Of a DNA stretch of 64,000 bases, positions 20,826-33,121 are shown one piece after another (within the stretch, counting starts at the first letter, position 1; each line of letters starts with the position of its first letter). Below the pieces are notes generated by a model. It searched no databases and was not told the DNA's origin. It saw only the letters and a list, made by a program, of their open reading frames with translations. A program made the translations under genes and the position numbers. Origin of the DNA: Chara braunii (lineage: Eukaryota > Streptophyta > Charophyceae > Charales > Characeae); the NCBI GenBank assembly GCA_003427395.1, contig BFEA01000161.1, positions 2,714,664 through 2,778,663 of the forward strand, given 5' to 3'.

Positions 20826-21310
20826 TGGTTGAGACCGTCCTAGTCGACCGGCATGCGCTTCGTACTTAGGAGATCAACGGCCCAAGGAACGGACGACGTC
20901 CGGGTTCAATAGGCGTTTTAATCGCCCGTACCTATACGACAGCGAGCGAGCAAAAGCCCTCGGTTGACCCACCTCTGCCACTGCATGTAAAAGCTTTCGC
21001 ATGTGGGTCAGTAGCTCGGTAGGGATACGCCCCTAAGGGTGGTGACAACCCCTTAGGAAAGCAAGATGATGCCCCGTGGGAACCTGTCTTGTCGTAGGGG
21101 ATCGCGGGATGTACACCTGGCGCACCCGGTTAGAGCGACGAAGGGATAACGTGACCATAACCGTCTCGGCAGTCGGCGGGATTAATTATGCGTCGTCCCC
21201 GAGTTATTTCTGTGTTTTGCTTTTTGTTTTAACTCCTGCGTGATATGGTCGAGAGGGATCCGGCCTCCTTCGCGAGAAAAGGCAGGGGCCGATGTGCTCG
21301 ACACTGTGAC
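20826..21310 (+). repeat. repeat C, copy 1
   Basis: It aligns with 38523-39005 and 31258-31700. The best-conserved core is GTGGGTCAGTAGCTCGGTAG at 21003 and GGTGGTGACAACCCCTTAGG at 21039. TAGCTCGGTAGG resembles a polymerase III A-box but no B-box follows at the right distance. No frame is shared. It follows copy A by about 350 bp. Confidence 0.75.
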
Positions 21311-21454
21311 TCATGAGCGCATGAATTCTGATCGATTTGGATTGAGAGAGATTCACTGGGACTCGATATGACATCGGTACAATGGAGAACCTATGTTCTA
21401 CCCTATTGGGATGGATGCTATCGCACTTTTCCAAGTCAACCCAATTCTGGCGAC

Positions 21455-21950
21455 CAAAAAACCAACAAGTTGTCACGCAGAATTTTGTGTAATTTTGCAA
21501 TAAATGAATTAGTTAAATAAAGCAAATCCCTTCCTGTTGTGTGTGTCCGACTTCGAGCGAGACCCTTCAATTATGGTATACGTCGGTCCCCGATCATGCA
21601 AATGATAAGTTGCAAAATTTAAATATGTCATGCAAGGATCGAGTTTGTCAATTTAAAAATTTTATCATTGTGACAAAACCAAAAAAATGTATAATCTCAG
21701 GCAATGTCAATGCAAATGAAACAAGACTGATTGACTCAAGGCAAGGACAAGGTGAATGAGGGAAGGTAAAAACTCATAATAATCTCATAAAGTACAGATA
21801 AGAATATATGACCAACATTTATCAAGAGTCCTCACTCGTCCCTCTCAAGTCTCGTCGCCAATCTCTCATTTAATTGTGCGTCTCGTGCGCTTTGAGCCAC
21901 GTCTATGAACCTACTTAGATTGTGGCTTAGAGATATAGAGTTACCTCAAG
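21455..21950 (-). repeat. family F 3' noncoding block, copy 1
   Basis: The stretch aligns with 57262-57773 (same strand) and with 63477-64000 (opposite strand). Shared words include AAAGCAAATCCCTTCCTGTT and CGAGCGAGACCCTTCAATT. On the minus strand it follows the F reading frame directly and ends in TGCGTGACAACTTGTTGG, then GGTCGCC. The ends resemble an LTR boundary (..GTGACA), but this is inference. Confidence 0.75.
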
Positions 21951-22385
21951 CCTGCAAGTTCTGCATACATTCATCCAAGGCCAAAGATACGGAAGTCAAG
22001 TATAGCACATGATTTCTCCCACAGAGTAGGAATATACGACTTGAAGATGATTCCTCGTCTCAGATGCCGAAACTCTGATGGTTCGGTCACTTCCTCGTAC
22101 TCAATGTCTGCAGGTGATATATACGTCTTGGACAAATTAACCAAGTCACCCCTATAAGAACCATCTATGAGGAAAAAAAAGACTGGAGGCCTGGGGTAAT
22201 CGAGGTAGAGCTTAGGCCCAAAGATGCAGATCAGTTTTGTGCGACCTTCATCAAACTCTCACTCTTTTTCCTCAAGATATTTTGTGGCTGATTGAATCAA
22301 AGTGTCCATGAGTTTCCTTGTCTTTCTTCACATAAATCCTTAGGTCATTAATGGTACTTCCTGCAAACTCAGTGAGGACAACGAA
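21951..22385 (-). pseudogene. family F protein, C-terminal part, copy 1 (decayed)
   Basis: Translating leftward from 22385 gives INDLRIYVKKDKETHGHFDS, a frameshift, then LHLWA/GPKLY..., ISPADIEYEEVTEPSEFRHL and IPTLWEKSCAILDFRIFGLG. It ends at TAA (21951-21953). It matches the frames at 50731 and 62998. A TGA at 21971-21973 replaces the Trp codon read in the 57774 copy. Function is unknown; I recognise no domain. Confidence 0.6.
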
Positions 22386-22870
22386 AATTGACAATTTTTT
22401 TTATCTAAAAGCAATTGCACTAGCATATTGATACTGGAAGACATCTTTAGAAAAAATCCTGTTGAGACTGACCATAACAATCTGATGAACTGGAACTAAA
22501 GAGATAGTACTCATGTGTCAAAATATATGCTGAAAACAAATCGGGATGTTAACAAACTTTGATTGATAATGATACAAAAAATGTTGATGATAACTTCACA
22601 AACTGAATGTCAATGATGAAAGTGTCGATTGATTGGTACTGATATGAAAGCTAATTGATAATAACTGAATGATAATAAAATTATATATAGGGGATGTCTT
22701 GGATAATTGGAAACTGTTGAGTATACACTCAAGGGTATATGACCGCTGACAATTAAATGTTGAGGAAAGTTGTGAATTACAGGATAATACTTAATGAGCA
22801 ATCCACTAATAAGATCCTTAAAAGAGAGATTTAAAAGGTATTCGCCTGAGTTTTGTCCTAGTCTGCTCAA
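22386..22870. other. AT-rich spacer in the family F remnant
   Basis: Composed of TGATAATGAT/ACTGAATGATAA-like words. The minus strand resembles the leader at 50450-50730 (ATCAGTATCAATCAGAC words). No frame is present. Confidence 0.4.
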
Positions 22871-23288
22871 CAGTCTCTATAGATGAGCCCGTGTTGTGCA
22901 ACTTGTCATTGCGATCGTAAAAGTAGAAGACATACTCAATGTATTTCTTTCCTGTAATTCTTTGGACAACCCGCTCTCTCAGGGTTAATTTATGAAACTC
23001 CGTTTCCTGATCGGCTTCCTCCTATCTATCATATTTATCCTTATTACACCTCAGCACTAGGATCTCCTCATCCCTCATAACCTTTTTTCCTTACTCAAAA
23101 TCTTGAGTTTCAGCAATGAATGGGACGGGGAAAACGTCTAGTTGCCTAATGGACTCTGCGCATTGGGTAAACCAATAGTTTCCATACTCGAAATTATCAA
23201 AAACCTTATTTGGAGTAACAATAGAGAACTCTTGTTGTTTGGTTGTCACTGGACTTTCAGTGTCAGGATGCAAGGAGCTTCGTAGCAC
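22871..23288 (-). pseudogene. probable N-terminal part of family F protein, copy 1
   Basis: The minus strand reads HPDTESPVTTKQQEFSIVTP and VFDNFEYGNYWFTQCAESIR, then a stop near 23090. After a frame change it continues as LRCNKDKYDR and RVVQRITGKKYIEYVFYFYD. Composition is protein-like throughout. Its link to family F rests on strand, order and distance only, because the other copies do not include this part. Confidence 0.35.
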
Positions 23289-23465
23289 GGCGAACGTGTT
23301 CGCACCCCTTCATGTTCGCGTGAACGTGTTTGCGCCCTGTCTCTTATACACATCTAGATGTGTATAAGAGACAGGTGTAGCACGACGAACGTGTTCGCGC
23401 CCCTACGTGTTCGCGCCTTCGCACGAACAGCTCGCGAACATGTTCGAGCAAACATAATTTTTTTC

Positions 23466-23499
<34 letters not shown>

Positions 23500-23738
23500 A
23501 TTTTTGATTTTTAGCTTATGATTGACTACGAATTTGAACATGACTCCAAGGCAAAAGTTGCTTGTATTTTTATTTTACATAACATATATTTGTTATATTT
23601 GTTTCAGAGTTTTCTGATAACTTTTTTTTTTTTTTTTTAAATAGTTTTTATGTTCCCGTTTGGAGGGTTTTAGGTGTTTGCTCCCGTTCGGGCGAACATG
23701 TTCGCGTTCGCCTCCGAACGCGAACACGGTGCTACGTA
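23281..23738. mobile_element. foldback/MITE-like element E, copy 1
   Basis: The ends are inverted (GTAGCAC...GTGCTAC). The termini are made of iterated CGAACGTGTTCGCG/GTTCGCG words facing each other: 23281-23450 at left and 23685-23738 at right. The AT-rich core (CATGACTCCAAGGCAAAAGT, then TTACATAACATA, near 23538-23590) matches copy 2 at 51570. No clear target-site duplication is seen. An adapter artefact lies in the left terminus, so that end may be misassembled. Confidence 0.65.
23337..23374. other. Nextera mate-pair junction adapter (sequencing artefact)
   Basis: CTGTCTCTTATACACATCT plus AGATGTGTATAAGAGACAG. The sequences on its two sides are similar but not identical (GTAGCACGGCGAACGTG versus GTAGCACGACGAACGTG), as if two related repeat copies were joined. 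Confidence 0.98.
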
Positions 23739-23739
23739 G

Positions 23740-26700
23740 GCTGGGAGTTGTTAGTAACCTTGTCTTGATTATTTTTCACTTTGTCTTAAAAGAAGGCGTG
23801 GGGTATCACTTTTATGTCCATGTCGTATATGTTTTTTTCCTCCTCGTTTAGGAGCTATGAGACATTTATCGAGATTGCTGTTAATATCTAACATTATTTG
23901 AATTTTTGCAATTATTTCGTTGTATTAAGACAACCTGCTATAGGAAGTTTACTTCACGTTATCTACAGTTAATAACCCACCACAATAGTCAGTTTATGAT
24001 AATTCACTGTATTCGACCCGCTGCCAGTGCCTAACTAGTAAAAATTTATTTGTCGTTGTTCCATTTGTCAAATGATTAGCCCTCACAATGATCATTGCAA
24101 AGCAACCCACTCTCGAGACTTACAACCAATGATTACTACTGAGACTCAAAGTAAAGGACAGTTATTAAGTCTAACAACTGTTGATTTATGACAAAACAAC
24201 TATTTAGTCATAGTGTCACTGAACACGACTCATGTTCATATATAACACTTGGCGTCTTTGAGTTACCCCTCAATTGGTATAGAACAGAGGTACCATAACA
24301 CTCATTATTGAACAGAGGCTTATATTCGATTCGAATGGACTGAGTTGAGATAAAAAATAGATAATCAGAGTAAATCATTAAATAATTGAATAATTAGATG
24401 TCAAAAAATTAACATCATTTAGAGAAAATGCACGTTTGAAATTTATTTTCTCACTTGAATCGTACCGAATAAGCTGACAGTGATTCTCATTCGAAAGACT
24501 GTACAAAGTACTTCTGGCAGTAACCATCATTTGGACAGTACACAAGGTACTAAGAAGTTTTAACTTGAATAATACATAGGGCCTCGCTGGTGGTAATCAA
24601 CACTCGAATAGTACCCAAGGTACTACTAACGACAATCTTCCAATAGTTATAGCACGGGATTCCATCGAGGAAAGCCTCTGCTAAGATATGACATTTACTA
24701 CTAATATTATCCCTCATTAAGAGGTTACACATTCATTGCAGTGCAAAAAATCTGTTATGATATAAGACTGAATACTCAAATCTCATTGCGATACTCAATT
24801 AGATAGAGTCACTAAACATTGTGGATAAACAAAAAGTGGATCTAAACGCTTCCGCTGGTTTGACGTATTGAAACCAACCATACACAGTAAACGTTTCCGC
24901 TGGTTTGACATATTGAAACAAACCACAAGCTACGTCTTGCACTTGTCAGCAAGAACTTAAAGTAAGGCACGCTCATCGTTACCCTCCTATTCATATACAA
25001 GAATAACTTTGTACATGTCAAATCGTTGAATTTTTAACTCGCCACTTTTTTCCTTCACTAAGTTAATCATGACAAGTAACGCTGAAGTTTAATCTCCATC
25101 AATCAAGAGCTTGATGAGCAAATACGCAATCTTTTTCAGGGTACGTTGCTTCTTACTCATCAAATTGACACACATGAGATGTGTGAGTTAATAGAGCAAC
25201 TACCCATTTTCTCTTGATTTTAAAATTATATTTCTTTTCATAATGATAAAATGACCTACTGTCGATTTTTTATTGACTTAATTAACAAACACAAAATACT
25301 CAGTACTTACTATTACGCACTTCGTATTCAGTCAACTCATTCATCCATCAACTTTTCATCGAGCAGAGAACTCATAGCACTTCTTGCATTAATCCTCATC
25401 AAGCGAAATATCTTAAACCTAAACACAAAGCGCATACGGATGTAAGAAGAAATTAGGGGATGACGAGTTTAAGCAGGCTAGTGCAAAGTGCAAGTCCTTA
25501 TCTACCAATTTCGATTACGTCCTGGCCTGACAGGAAAACACTGACGTATGGTTATTTATAGTATGATTATATACTAACGTCTCTAGTTGCTAGTCTTTGA
25601 CTTATTTGCCTTACTTTCATATCAATCAAGCGTGATCACTCGTATGAAATGGTGAAGACGATTTAACTGAAAAAAAAAAAACGTTGAGGTCTTGGTGATG
25701 CCATCCATAAAGCTCTCACGCTAGTTTTCAGAGTCATTATACAAGGTCGACTATGACATGACCATTAATTAAGTAGCGGCGGACATGCCCCAACTCTCTG
25801 ATGGAGTCAACTGCAAATTACATATGTTCACTCCTCATGATTACCCAATGAAAGTGGTACGTTGAATGTCCAAGGACGCAACTAGAAACATGTTCCACAT
25901 GCCGGCTGCCACTTCTCTCGGTTGTTGTAATATGCCTCCTCTCACCGACCAGTCATGTCATTCTACACATTCTTTGTGATCTCTTAGTGACCTCAAACCC
26001 TCAAATAATCTTGACCAGGCCTCGTTCATCCGCTACAGCATCATCAACACGAGGATATAACATATTGTGATGGTTGACAAACATCAAAAACTGAAAATGA
26101 ACGTTATTGACGCGTCTTCTCGGGGATATTTCTCACAGACCCCAATAGAAGTCTGACTTATCCTGCTCCACCTGTGCTTTCTTAACTCATTAGCACCTTG
26201 CTTGTCTTCTCGTCCCCAACTCAAAACGAAGTCTAACTTCTAGTATCCCGCACAATGAACCTGCTTTTTATCGCATCATGACCGAGATGGAAAGCGTAAC
26301 GATAAGTGATAGAGACCATACACAGGAGTAGATGACTTCAGCTACAACAGGTACACACATATCTCACGAATGGTTACAAAGATCTAGACTATTATCTCTC
26401 GTGTATGACCTCTGTATCTCGCATAAATCATGTAGCGACGCTTACTGTCATTAGAGTCAGCATGACACTGCTGACGTCAACAAACTTCTCATCACGCTAA
26501 CTTAAGAGAGTGACTTTAACCTTAGTCATATGCATGCACGTCACCAGTACTTCACGCACTAACTCACGTCCATATCTTTGTCCACAACCTTCTCACAAGC
26601 CTGGTTTTGTGACTTGTGCACGAAAGGTGACATCAACTGCTTGATGCATAGCACTCCTTTCCCATCTCTATTGCTTGCTCATGCTGACCTGTGCACAATA

Positions 26701-27960
26701 GTTGACGTCAACAATATTCAATATGCATGTCTTTTACAAGTGCTCCATGCCAGTCTGGCTTCTCTCCTTTCCACATATTGCTCATACCAAATGTCCATGT
26801 CGTTCTCATAGTCTGCAAAACTTTCACAAATTCAGCACCTTTGTCATTAACATTGAGACCAGAGCGGGAGAGTTGATGTCAATTGAACCCCCTTGCGTAG
26901 GTTGCATGTAGCGTATATCCCTGAGAAGTCTCCTCTCTTTCTCTTTCTCTCAACCATTGCGAGCTAAGCTTCATATATAGTTCGTGCATTCACCGCAAGT
27001 CGCTCCCCCAACTTTGTGAAGTCGATGTTAGCCATAACCCGCAAATTGCGGGTGCCTTACGCACCAACTTCACTCTAGAGCTGACTTTTCTTTTGCACAC
27101 ACCCTGCCCTGTACACACGCATTGGAGCATACCGTGGTACAGACCGCTCGTGCCTAACCACATTATTACCTTTAGCCCTCACGCTGTCGCAAGCTGGCCT
27201 CTGGACCATCTCCACTGACTCCATTGGCGGGTGATCCCTCCGCAACTCGTGTCAGAACTGAGTCTCCACGTCGCTAGCTTCGAACTCAGCCTCCGAGTCT
27301 CAGTTCAGATCCCGCTGCTCTCGTTCGGTGGTGCCCGAAGAAGTTTCAGACGCATGATAAGCGATAGTTACTTCGAGCCTGATAGTGATATAGTCCCGTC
27401 CGAGCCTCCTCGCAACCCTGTTCTTGACCTCAGTTATAGCCGCTTGCAATTTATGATTTCCCCTCATTTCTTCCTATTTGCCTTCTTCAACATTAATTTT
27501 AAATTTAGCTTCGTCGCCATCGGAGTTCAACATTGTTGTGATCCAGGGGTCCTACCCAAACACCAGCCCCCAACGGGTCAATAGCCTCCAACAGTCAGGC
27601 TTGTATCCCTTTAGTCCCTTTCGACACGCCATAGCCACATCCCTTTCAGAATAGTCGGAACTTAGCACCAATGGTCACCGATAACCGCTCTCGTGAATAG
27701 ATGTCCCTCTGGTACTTCACCACTACACTTCTGTCTCGGGTTAACAAACCCGTGAGTGCAACAAGGTCTATAGGCACCTGCTGGCTGATCGTAGAATAGT
27801 CTAACAGGTATTTTCTTAAGAACTTTAAAACCACGAAGAACCTTTTGTTCTGAACGACAACTTGAACTTGCGAGTTCATCTCAAATAAAGTAACAACTTG
27901 AATTGTAAATAATTCATTATAATAAAGTTAATATAAATAAAAGGAATATTATTCAAGATT
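23740..27960. other. AT-rich low-copy DNA without recognisable genes
   Basis: The longest frames are 60-117 residues with no recognised domain. A 47-bp tandem duplication lies at 24844-24933 (TTCCGCTGGTTTGAC, then TATTGAAAC). A weaker one lies at 24500-24620 (CAGTACACAAGGTACTA/TAGTACCCAAGGTACTA). The 27231-27584 + frame (117 residues) looks partly protein-like (RMISDSYFEPDSDIVPSEPP) but is unrecognised. Confidence 0.5.
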
Positions 27961-27989
27961 GTTTAATACTCAACAGTCCTTTTTGGAAC

Positions 27990-28750
27990 GCAGTTCTACG
28001 TTCCATATCTGCTGTCTTCTCAATTCAAATCGAAGTGGGAGCAGGTTGGCACATGGTGGTCCCATAACGGGATACTAACTGATACCTTCCCACCTTCTAA
28101 AGCAGCCTTCGATTTACCCTTGATGGGTACACATGTCCGATGGCAAGGAGGGGGCTTATGATCTTCCGCGAGGGTGACAAGCCTCCTACCGAAGCGGACG
28201 TGGGTGCTCCCTTTTGAAGCCCCACTATGCGGCGCTTAGCAGGTCGCGCATGTGGACGAGATACGAAGGGTTGACCTGTTTACGCCGCCCGGTTGTAAAC
28301 ACTGTTCAAAATTGAACCGTTCGTTCCCTCGTGACATGACAGAAAAGGGGGGGACTGACTTTGAATTGGCAATAAAAGAGAAAAAAATACGTAATGCCGC
28401 ATTCACCCCAGACCTTCCGAAAAGGCTATAATTTAAAAACAACATTATTCATTTTCTTTTCTTAATTTTTTTCCCCTTTTCTTTTTCTTTCTGATTGCGA
28501 CTGCTATTATCCTCCATACATCCCGTAACCCAGTTAGAAAAGATTTGGCGTGCGGTAGAAAAACCCTCGCTGGACCTTTCACCTTCACGTCCCTTGGCGA
28601 ACCCGACCGCTACCACGAGCACAGGACGATTGTGCTCTGCTATATAGCAAGGCACCGAGCCTGCGTGGACCAATGTAAAGTCCGGTGGCGCTGTCGGCGT
28701 GAATACCCTTACAAGGGTATCCGCCCTGGTTTTTGTAAATGACAGAAAAA
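27990..28750 (+). repeat. repeat D, copy 1
   Basis: It aligns with the reverse complement of 44600-45400. Shared words include TGGGTACACATGTCCGATGG/TGGGTACCCGTATCCGATGG, GGTGCTCCC, TTCAAAATTGAACCGTTCGT, CGAACCCGACCGCTACCACG and CCGAGCCTGCGTGGACCAAT. There is no conserved frame. At its right end it carries the hairpin ATACCCTTACAAGGGTAT (28708-28725), related to motif J at 16426. Confidence 0.7.
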
Positions 28751-28779
28751 TGAGTGTGGCCTAAAGTTAAGTATACCGC

Positions 28780-31050
28780 GTGAGGCGCGGCTGCGTCTGT
28801 GTGGTTACGATGGCCAGATGGTTGACTAGAACAAAGAGTGTGTGGGCGCGCAGGTTCGAGGCGCGCGTGATTCCGTTTCTATCGTTGATTATAAAGCCGG
28901 CGCGGGCGCCAGTCGGTTTGTTTCTATTTTTATCTTTATTTTTGTTTATTCTTTATCAGACTAGGATTTAAGGATATTTTTATTTTGTTGGTACAAAAGG
29001 CGACCTCGACGGCAGCGACGAAGGTGACAATGTGACTGCGGTAGGTCTTGGCACAAGGAGTGGCGCGAGTGGCGGCCGTGGTACAGCTTGGTAAGTCGGC
29101 GCAGACGTCGGGCGGCTGCGCGTACGGTTGTAGGCTGAGATGAGGCTCAAACCAATTTCCCTGGCCCTGAGCGCACCGTACCGCCTTATATGGCACTCTG
29201 TGGATATTAGTCTCAGGCTTGGGCTTAGCCCTATAGGTTACGGCATTGGGTTGACGATACGGCGGTTCGAAGATCGAGGCCGGCGGGCGTTGGCGCGGCG
29301 ACTGTAGCGGAGCGTCGTGGAAGGAACTGATGGGGTAAAGGGCCTCCAGGGCTATCCCCCTCGGTTTTGTTCGTAGGCACGACAACGGGGCTGATCCGCG
29401 GGGCCATGCGAGGAATTCGCGGGATTGCTTGAAGTGCAACCGTGAACTGTTTTTGTGACTGCGCCGAAGTTGTAGTTTTTTTTTCTATATATACTTCCTG
29501 TCTAATTTTTGACGACATCCCGTGTCGCCTTGGGACATGGTACCGTGGGTATAATTAAATACCCAAAGGCCTAGCTCAGCGGGTACACCCATGAACTGTT
29601 GGAGTACAGGCCCGCGTCTGGCCCAGATGATGGGGCCTGGCGGGTACGACCACACATTTTGGAATGCCTGGGGAGGCAGCGCGGGTTCGGAGGAGGGTCG
29701 TTCGGCCTTTGGCAGTACAGCGGGGCACTGCCCCGGTCGGAATCCTTTGGGACATCCGTTGAAATTGGAACGGCGCCGGGGAGTCTAGTGCGACAAGGCT
29801 GATGAGCATAAAACGGGGTGGACTCCCGCTTCTCGGTTGTTTGCCTCGGTCTTCAGTCAACCTGGTCTCCGCGCGGGCCAGATCGGTGTATGCCGACCGG
29901 ACGTACTGCGTCGAGTTTAGGTTGACATAAGGAGCGCAGCAGGTAACAGTGAGCGGAGGAGGCAGGGCGCAGCAACGGAGGTACCAGTAAACGAAGTGGG
30001 AGTGAACATGGACGGGGGTTGGGCCAGGTGCATGCGAAGGAACTGCGTTGGGCTTCAAGGGACCGCTGCGGGGCGGCTGACGGACGGTCGCTGAGATGGA
30101 CATAGGCAGGCAGCGAGGGGGTAGGCAGTAGTTGGTAGCAAGGACGGGGCGAAGACAGGCGGTGGAAAGTGGTAGAACCTATACGGGGAACGAGCACGGT
30201 GAGACCGAGGGACAAGCTAGCAGTCGGAGTCAGGCAGCAGCGGGGGAGAGACAACGTAGGAGAATGGAGCGATAGCACAGGAGGGGCCGACGGTCGGATC
30301 GCTGTGGGGCAGATCGCCGAACGAGCACTGAGAACAGGCGCAGAGAGGCATCGGGAGTGACTAGCAGCAGAGCGAGTAAGAAGGCAGGCGACAGACAACG
30401 AATGAACCTGGCGCGGTTCCGCGCCGGGTACGTAAAGGAAAGGAGATGGCATAGAGGGAAGTGAGGTGCAGGCAAAGAGATGGGGCTGACGGATAGACAA
30501 CGACGGGGCAGCGCTAAAGAGACTAAGTCAGGCGGCCCGGGCCCTGTGCGAAGGCAGCAGGCAGACAAAGGTGGGGAGAAGAAAGCGAATTTGGACAGAA
30601 AACGGTGCCTGGTGCATGGGCAAAGATGGTGGAAGAAGGGAAGTAGGAAGAACAAATAACTTACCAAATTCTTGATGGAATCGGGCGAAATAAAGGCAGA
30701 GGTCCTGGTTCTTGGGCCAGGCAACCTCGTTAGTAAGGTTAGATTAGAGGGAAGATTAGTAGGAAGGGAGGTTAGTAGAAGAGTTAGTGCGCCAGGGCTA
30801 TGGCGGACAGTGGGAGTGGTAAGGAGAAAAAGGGGATAACTCGGCCATTTCACAACGAAAACGGGCAGGGAAAAGTGCAGAAGAGGGTGTGTGGTCTTCA
30901 ACCGCGCATGGCGGTTGTCCAGCGTCGAGAGATTAACCCTCAAGGCGCGTGTCAGCCGACACTTGAGTGTCGAACGCGATCCTCGATATTAACGAGGGCC
31001 GCGCGAGTATGGGTACTACATAGTACGCCATCATTGCGACTGCTTGCGTA
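28780..31050. other. CpG-rich block with long minus-strand frames
   Basis: The block is clearly richer in G+C and in CpG than its surroundings. Overlapping minus-strand frames (28936-29439, 29576-30103, 29853-30500, 30230-30943) are Pro/Ser/Arg/Leu-rich, as expected when GC-rich DNA stays open by chance. GGGTAT-aattaa-ATACCC at 29547 is a small hairpin, followed by TAGCTCAGCGGG, an isolated A-box-like word. No domain is recognised. Confidence 0.4.
29231..29518 (-). CDS. hypothetical 95-residue frame
   Basis: Begins MSSKIRQEVYIEKKTTTSAQ and is Gln/Thr/Pro-rich. Its basic N-terminus and disordered composition would suit a retroelement Gag leader, but no conserved motif supports that. No copy is visible elsewhere in the window. 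It may be a chance frame in the CpG-rich block. Confidence 0.15.
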   Translation of the reverse strand: MSSKIRQEVYIEKKTTTSAQSQKQFTVALQAIPRIPRMAPRISPVVVPTNKTEGDSPGGPLPHQFLPRRSATVAAPTPAGLDLRTAVSSTQCRNL

Positions 31051-31257
31051 TGTTTGCATTGCTAGTCGATATGAGTAGGCCATGCGTCCGCACGGTTTTA
31101 TATTAAGTCTCACGCGTGACGCCAATCCGATTTTCACATTGGAAAGTTATGGGTTGGCTACTGAGGGGCTAGGAGCGTTGTCGCGTTGTTTGTGTTGTGT
31201 CGTTTCGTGTGTGTGCGTGTTTTATTTTTGTGTTCATAAAGTGGTGTGCGCGTGGTG

Positions 31258-31700
31258 TGTGGGATGCGTCCTAGTCGGGCCGCGCTTGGGACTTCAGCCC
31301 CCCAAGATGTCGGCTTGCGTGCGGGCCCGATAGGCGTATTACCGTGCATGCCCCCTATGCTACAGTGAACGAGAAACGCCCTCGGTTGGTCCACCTCTGT
31401 GATTGCAACTGATTAGCTTTTGTACTGTGGACTGGTAGCTCGGCGGGGATACGCCCACCGAAGGGAGGTGACAACTCCCGTAAGGTGGAGGTAAGTTGTG
31501 CCTCGCGTAGGCCCTATCCTGTCGTAGGGGCTCGCGAGAGGTATGGCCTGTCTCTTATACACATCTAGATGTGTATAAGAGACAGGAGCGGCCTAAGGAA
31601 GCTCCATTTGTGTGTCCGCGACGAGGTTGGTCCAACTCCTGCGTGACGCGGCCGAGAGGGTCCCGCACTCCCGCGTGTGGTGCTGGACCGATGCGCCCTA
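31258..31700 (+). repeat. repeat C, copy 2
   Basis: It aligns with copies 1 and 3 (GGACTGGTAGCTCGGCGGGG at 31424; GAGGTGACAACTCCCGTAAG). After CTCGCGAGAGGTATGG the alignment breaks at the adapter (31548) and resumes at CTCCTGCGTGACGCGGCCGA (31636). About 60-100 bases present in copies 1 and 3 are replaced by other sequence. It lies directly upstream of copy B. Confidence 0.7.
31548..31585. other. Nextera mate-pair junction adapter (sequencing artefact)
   Basis: Same 38-base palindrome as at 18347 and 23337. It marks an unreliable join inside repeat C copy 2. Confidence 0.98.
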
Positions 31701-32480
31701 CAACGCACCCACTCGTTTTGCAAATGGGAGCTTCAACCGAACCAGTCCAGGAACAAGCCGCGCATAAGGTGAACCTAGTTTGATGCTAAGAACCGCGAGT
31801 AGGGTGTGCCTGGTACACCACACGGAGAGGGAGTGGTGCACGAGTAAGGTGAGCCTGACTCACCGTGGAGGGTCGGAACATCATACCTTCCGACAATACG
31901 CCCTTACTCGAAGGGGCGGAGGTCGACTGCTGAACGATAGGAGCAGGCAGAAGTCTTCTAGGCCGTTGGGTGGTTGCATGTGTTGGACATAATGAAGAGT
32001 TGCTCTTGTTAAGTGTGAAACATGAGTTAGCCTAGTAGGTTGACATGCGAGACACTCACTTAAGAGGTACTAGGATTGAGCCTTATGCTGCACTACTTGA
32101 GCTAACACCTTTTGGAAAAACCCATTTTGGATGCCTCTGGTGTGGTCGATTTCGACCTCGTGATCATCTGGATCACGCAGCCGAAATCGACCACCCAGAT
32201 TGCATGACCCTGCGAAAGGATGATATGCATAAAGCAATTTTTTTATTTTGAGGGTTTGGTTCGATTCCCCGAGGAATTGAACTCGGATCTGTATTTCAAT
32301 AACCCGTATGTGGGCTCCGAGTGGATGGTTGTTGACCTTGTGCCAACGGTTAAAATAAAATTATAAAAGAGGGGATTTCAACTGCGTGAAGGGTGCTCGT
32401 CACCTGAAAACGGCGCCCTTTCTTCTCTTAAGGACGAGAGGAGGGGAAGAGACAATCCACTCGGCCAACGGCTTGGCCGA

Positions 32481-32486
<6 letters not shown>

Positions 32487-32530
<44 letters not shown>
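32487..32530. repeat. T44 homopolymer
   Basis: Pure T run after CGGCCAACGGCTTGGCCG (a stem at 32461). Its length is likely uncertain in the assembly. Confidence 0.95.
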
Positions 32531-32950
32531 CCTCCCCTGTCTCGTAACCATTGAGGGAAAATGAGGAGGGGGACCTATCAAGCAACCAAGCGTTCAAGTG
32601 AGTTTTTTTTCTGTTTCTTTTCTCCTTCCTTTCTTTCCTTTATTTTTTTCAATCTTATTTTTGTTTTTTTTCCCTTCTTTTCTTAACTCTAGATTCGTTT
32701 CACCCGTTTCGTGACCGTGTTGGGGCATAAACAGTGAGGGAAATGAAGATGCTACAAGCAACCAGATGATGCACAAGGAAGGGGGAAAAAAACAAAAGAA
32801 AAGGAAAAGAAAGGAGGAGGAAAAAAAGCAAGGGGGTAATTGGAAACAACTTTTTTGGCCTGTACCAGAGCACGAAAGACTCTCACTTCGTTTGATGCGA
32901 ATATTTGTGTGGTCACAGGATCTTAGCGCGCATGAGGAGGACGGAGTTGG

Positions 32951-33072
<122 letters not shown>

Positions 33073-33096
33073 CCTACCTCTCCCAACCTGCCAATT

Positions 33097-33121
33097 GCCC
33101 TCCCCGTTTTCAGGGGAGGGC
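33097..33121. repeat. perfect hairpin, inverted relative to copy A
   Basis: GCCCTCCCC, loop GTTTTCA, then GGGGAGGGC: the exact reverse complement of 17791-17815. Flanks CCAACCTGCCAATT (left) and AGAGG (right) are not inverted. Confidence 0.9.

Noticed and set aside
21003-21040. tRNA-like A-box TAGCTCGGTAGG in repeat C
   Set aside because: No B-box at a suitable distance and no cloverleaf; also degraded in copy 2.
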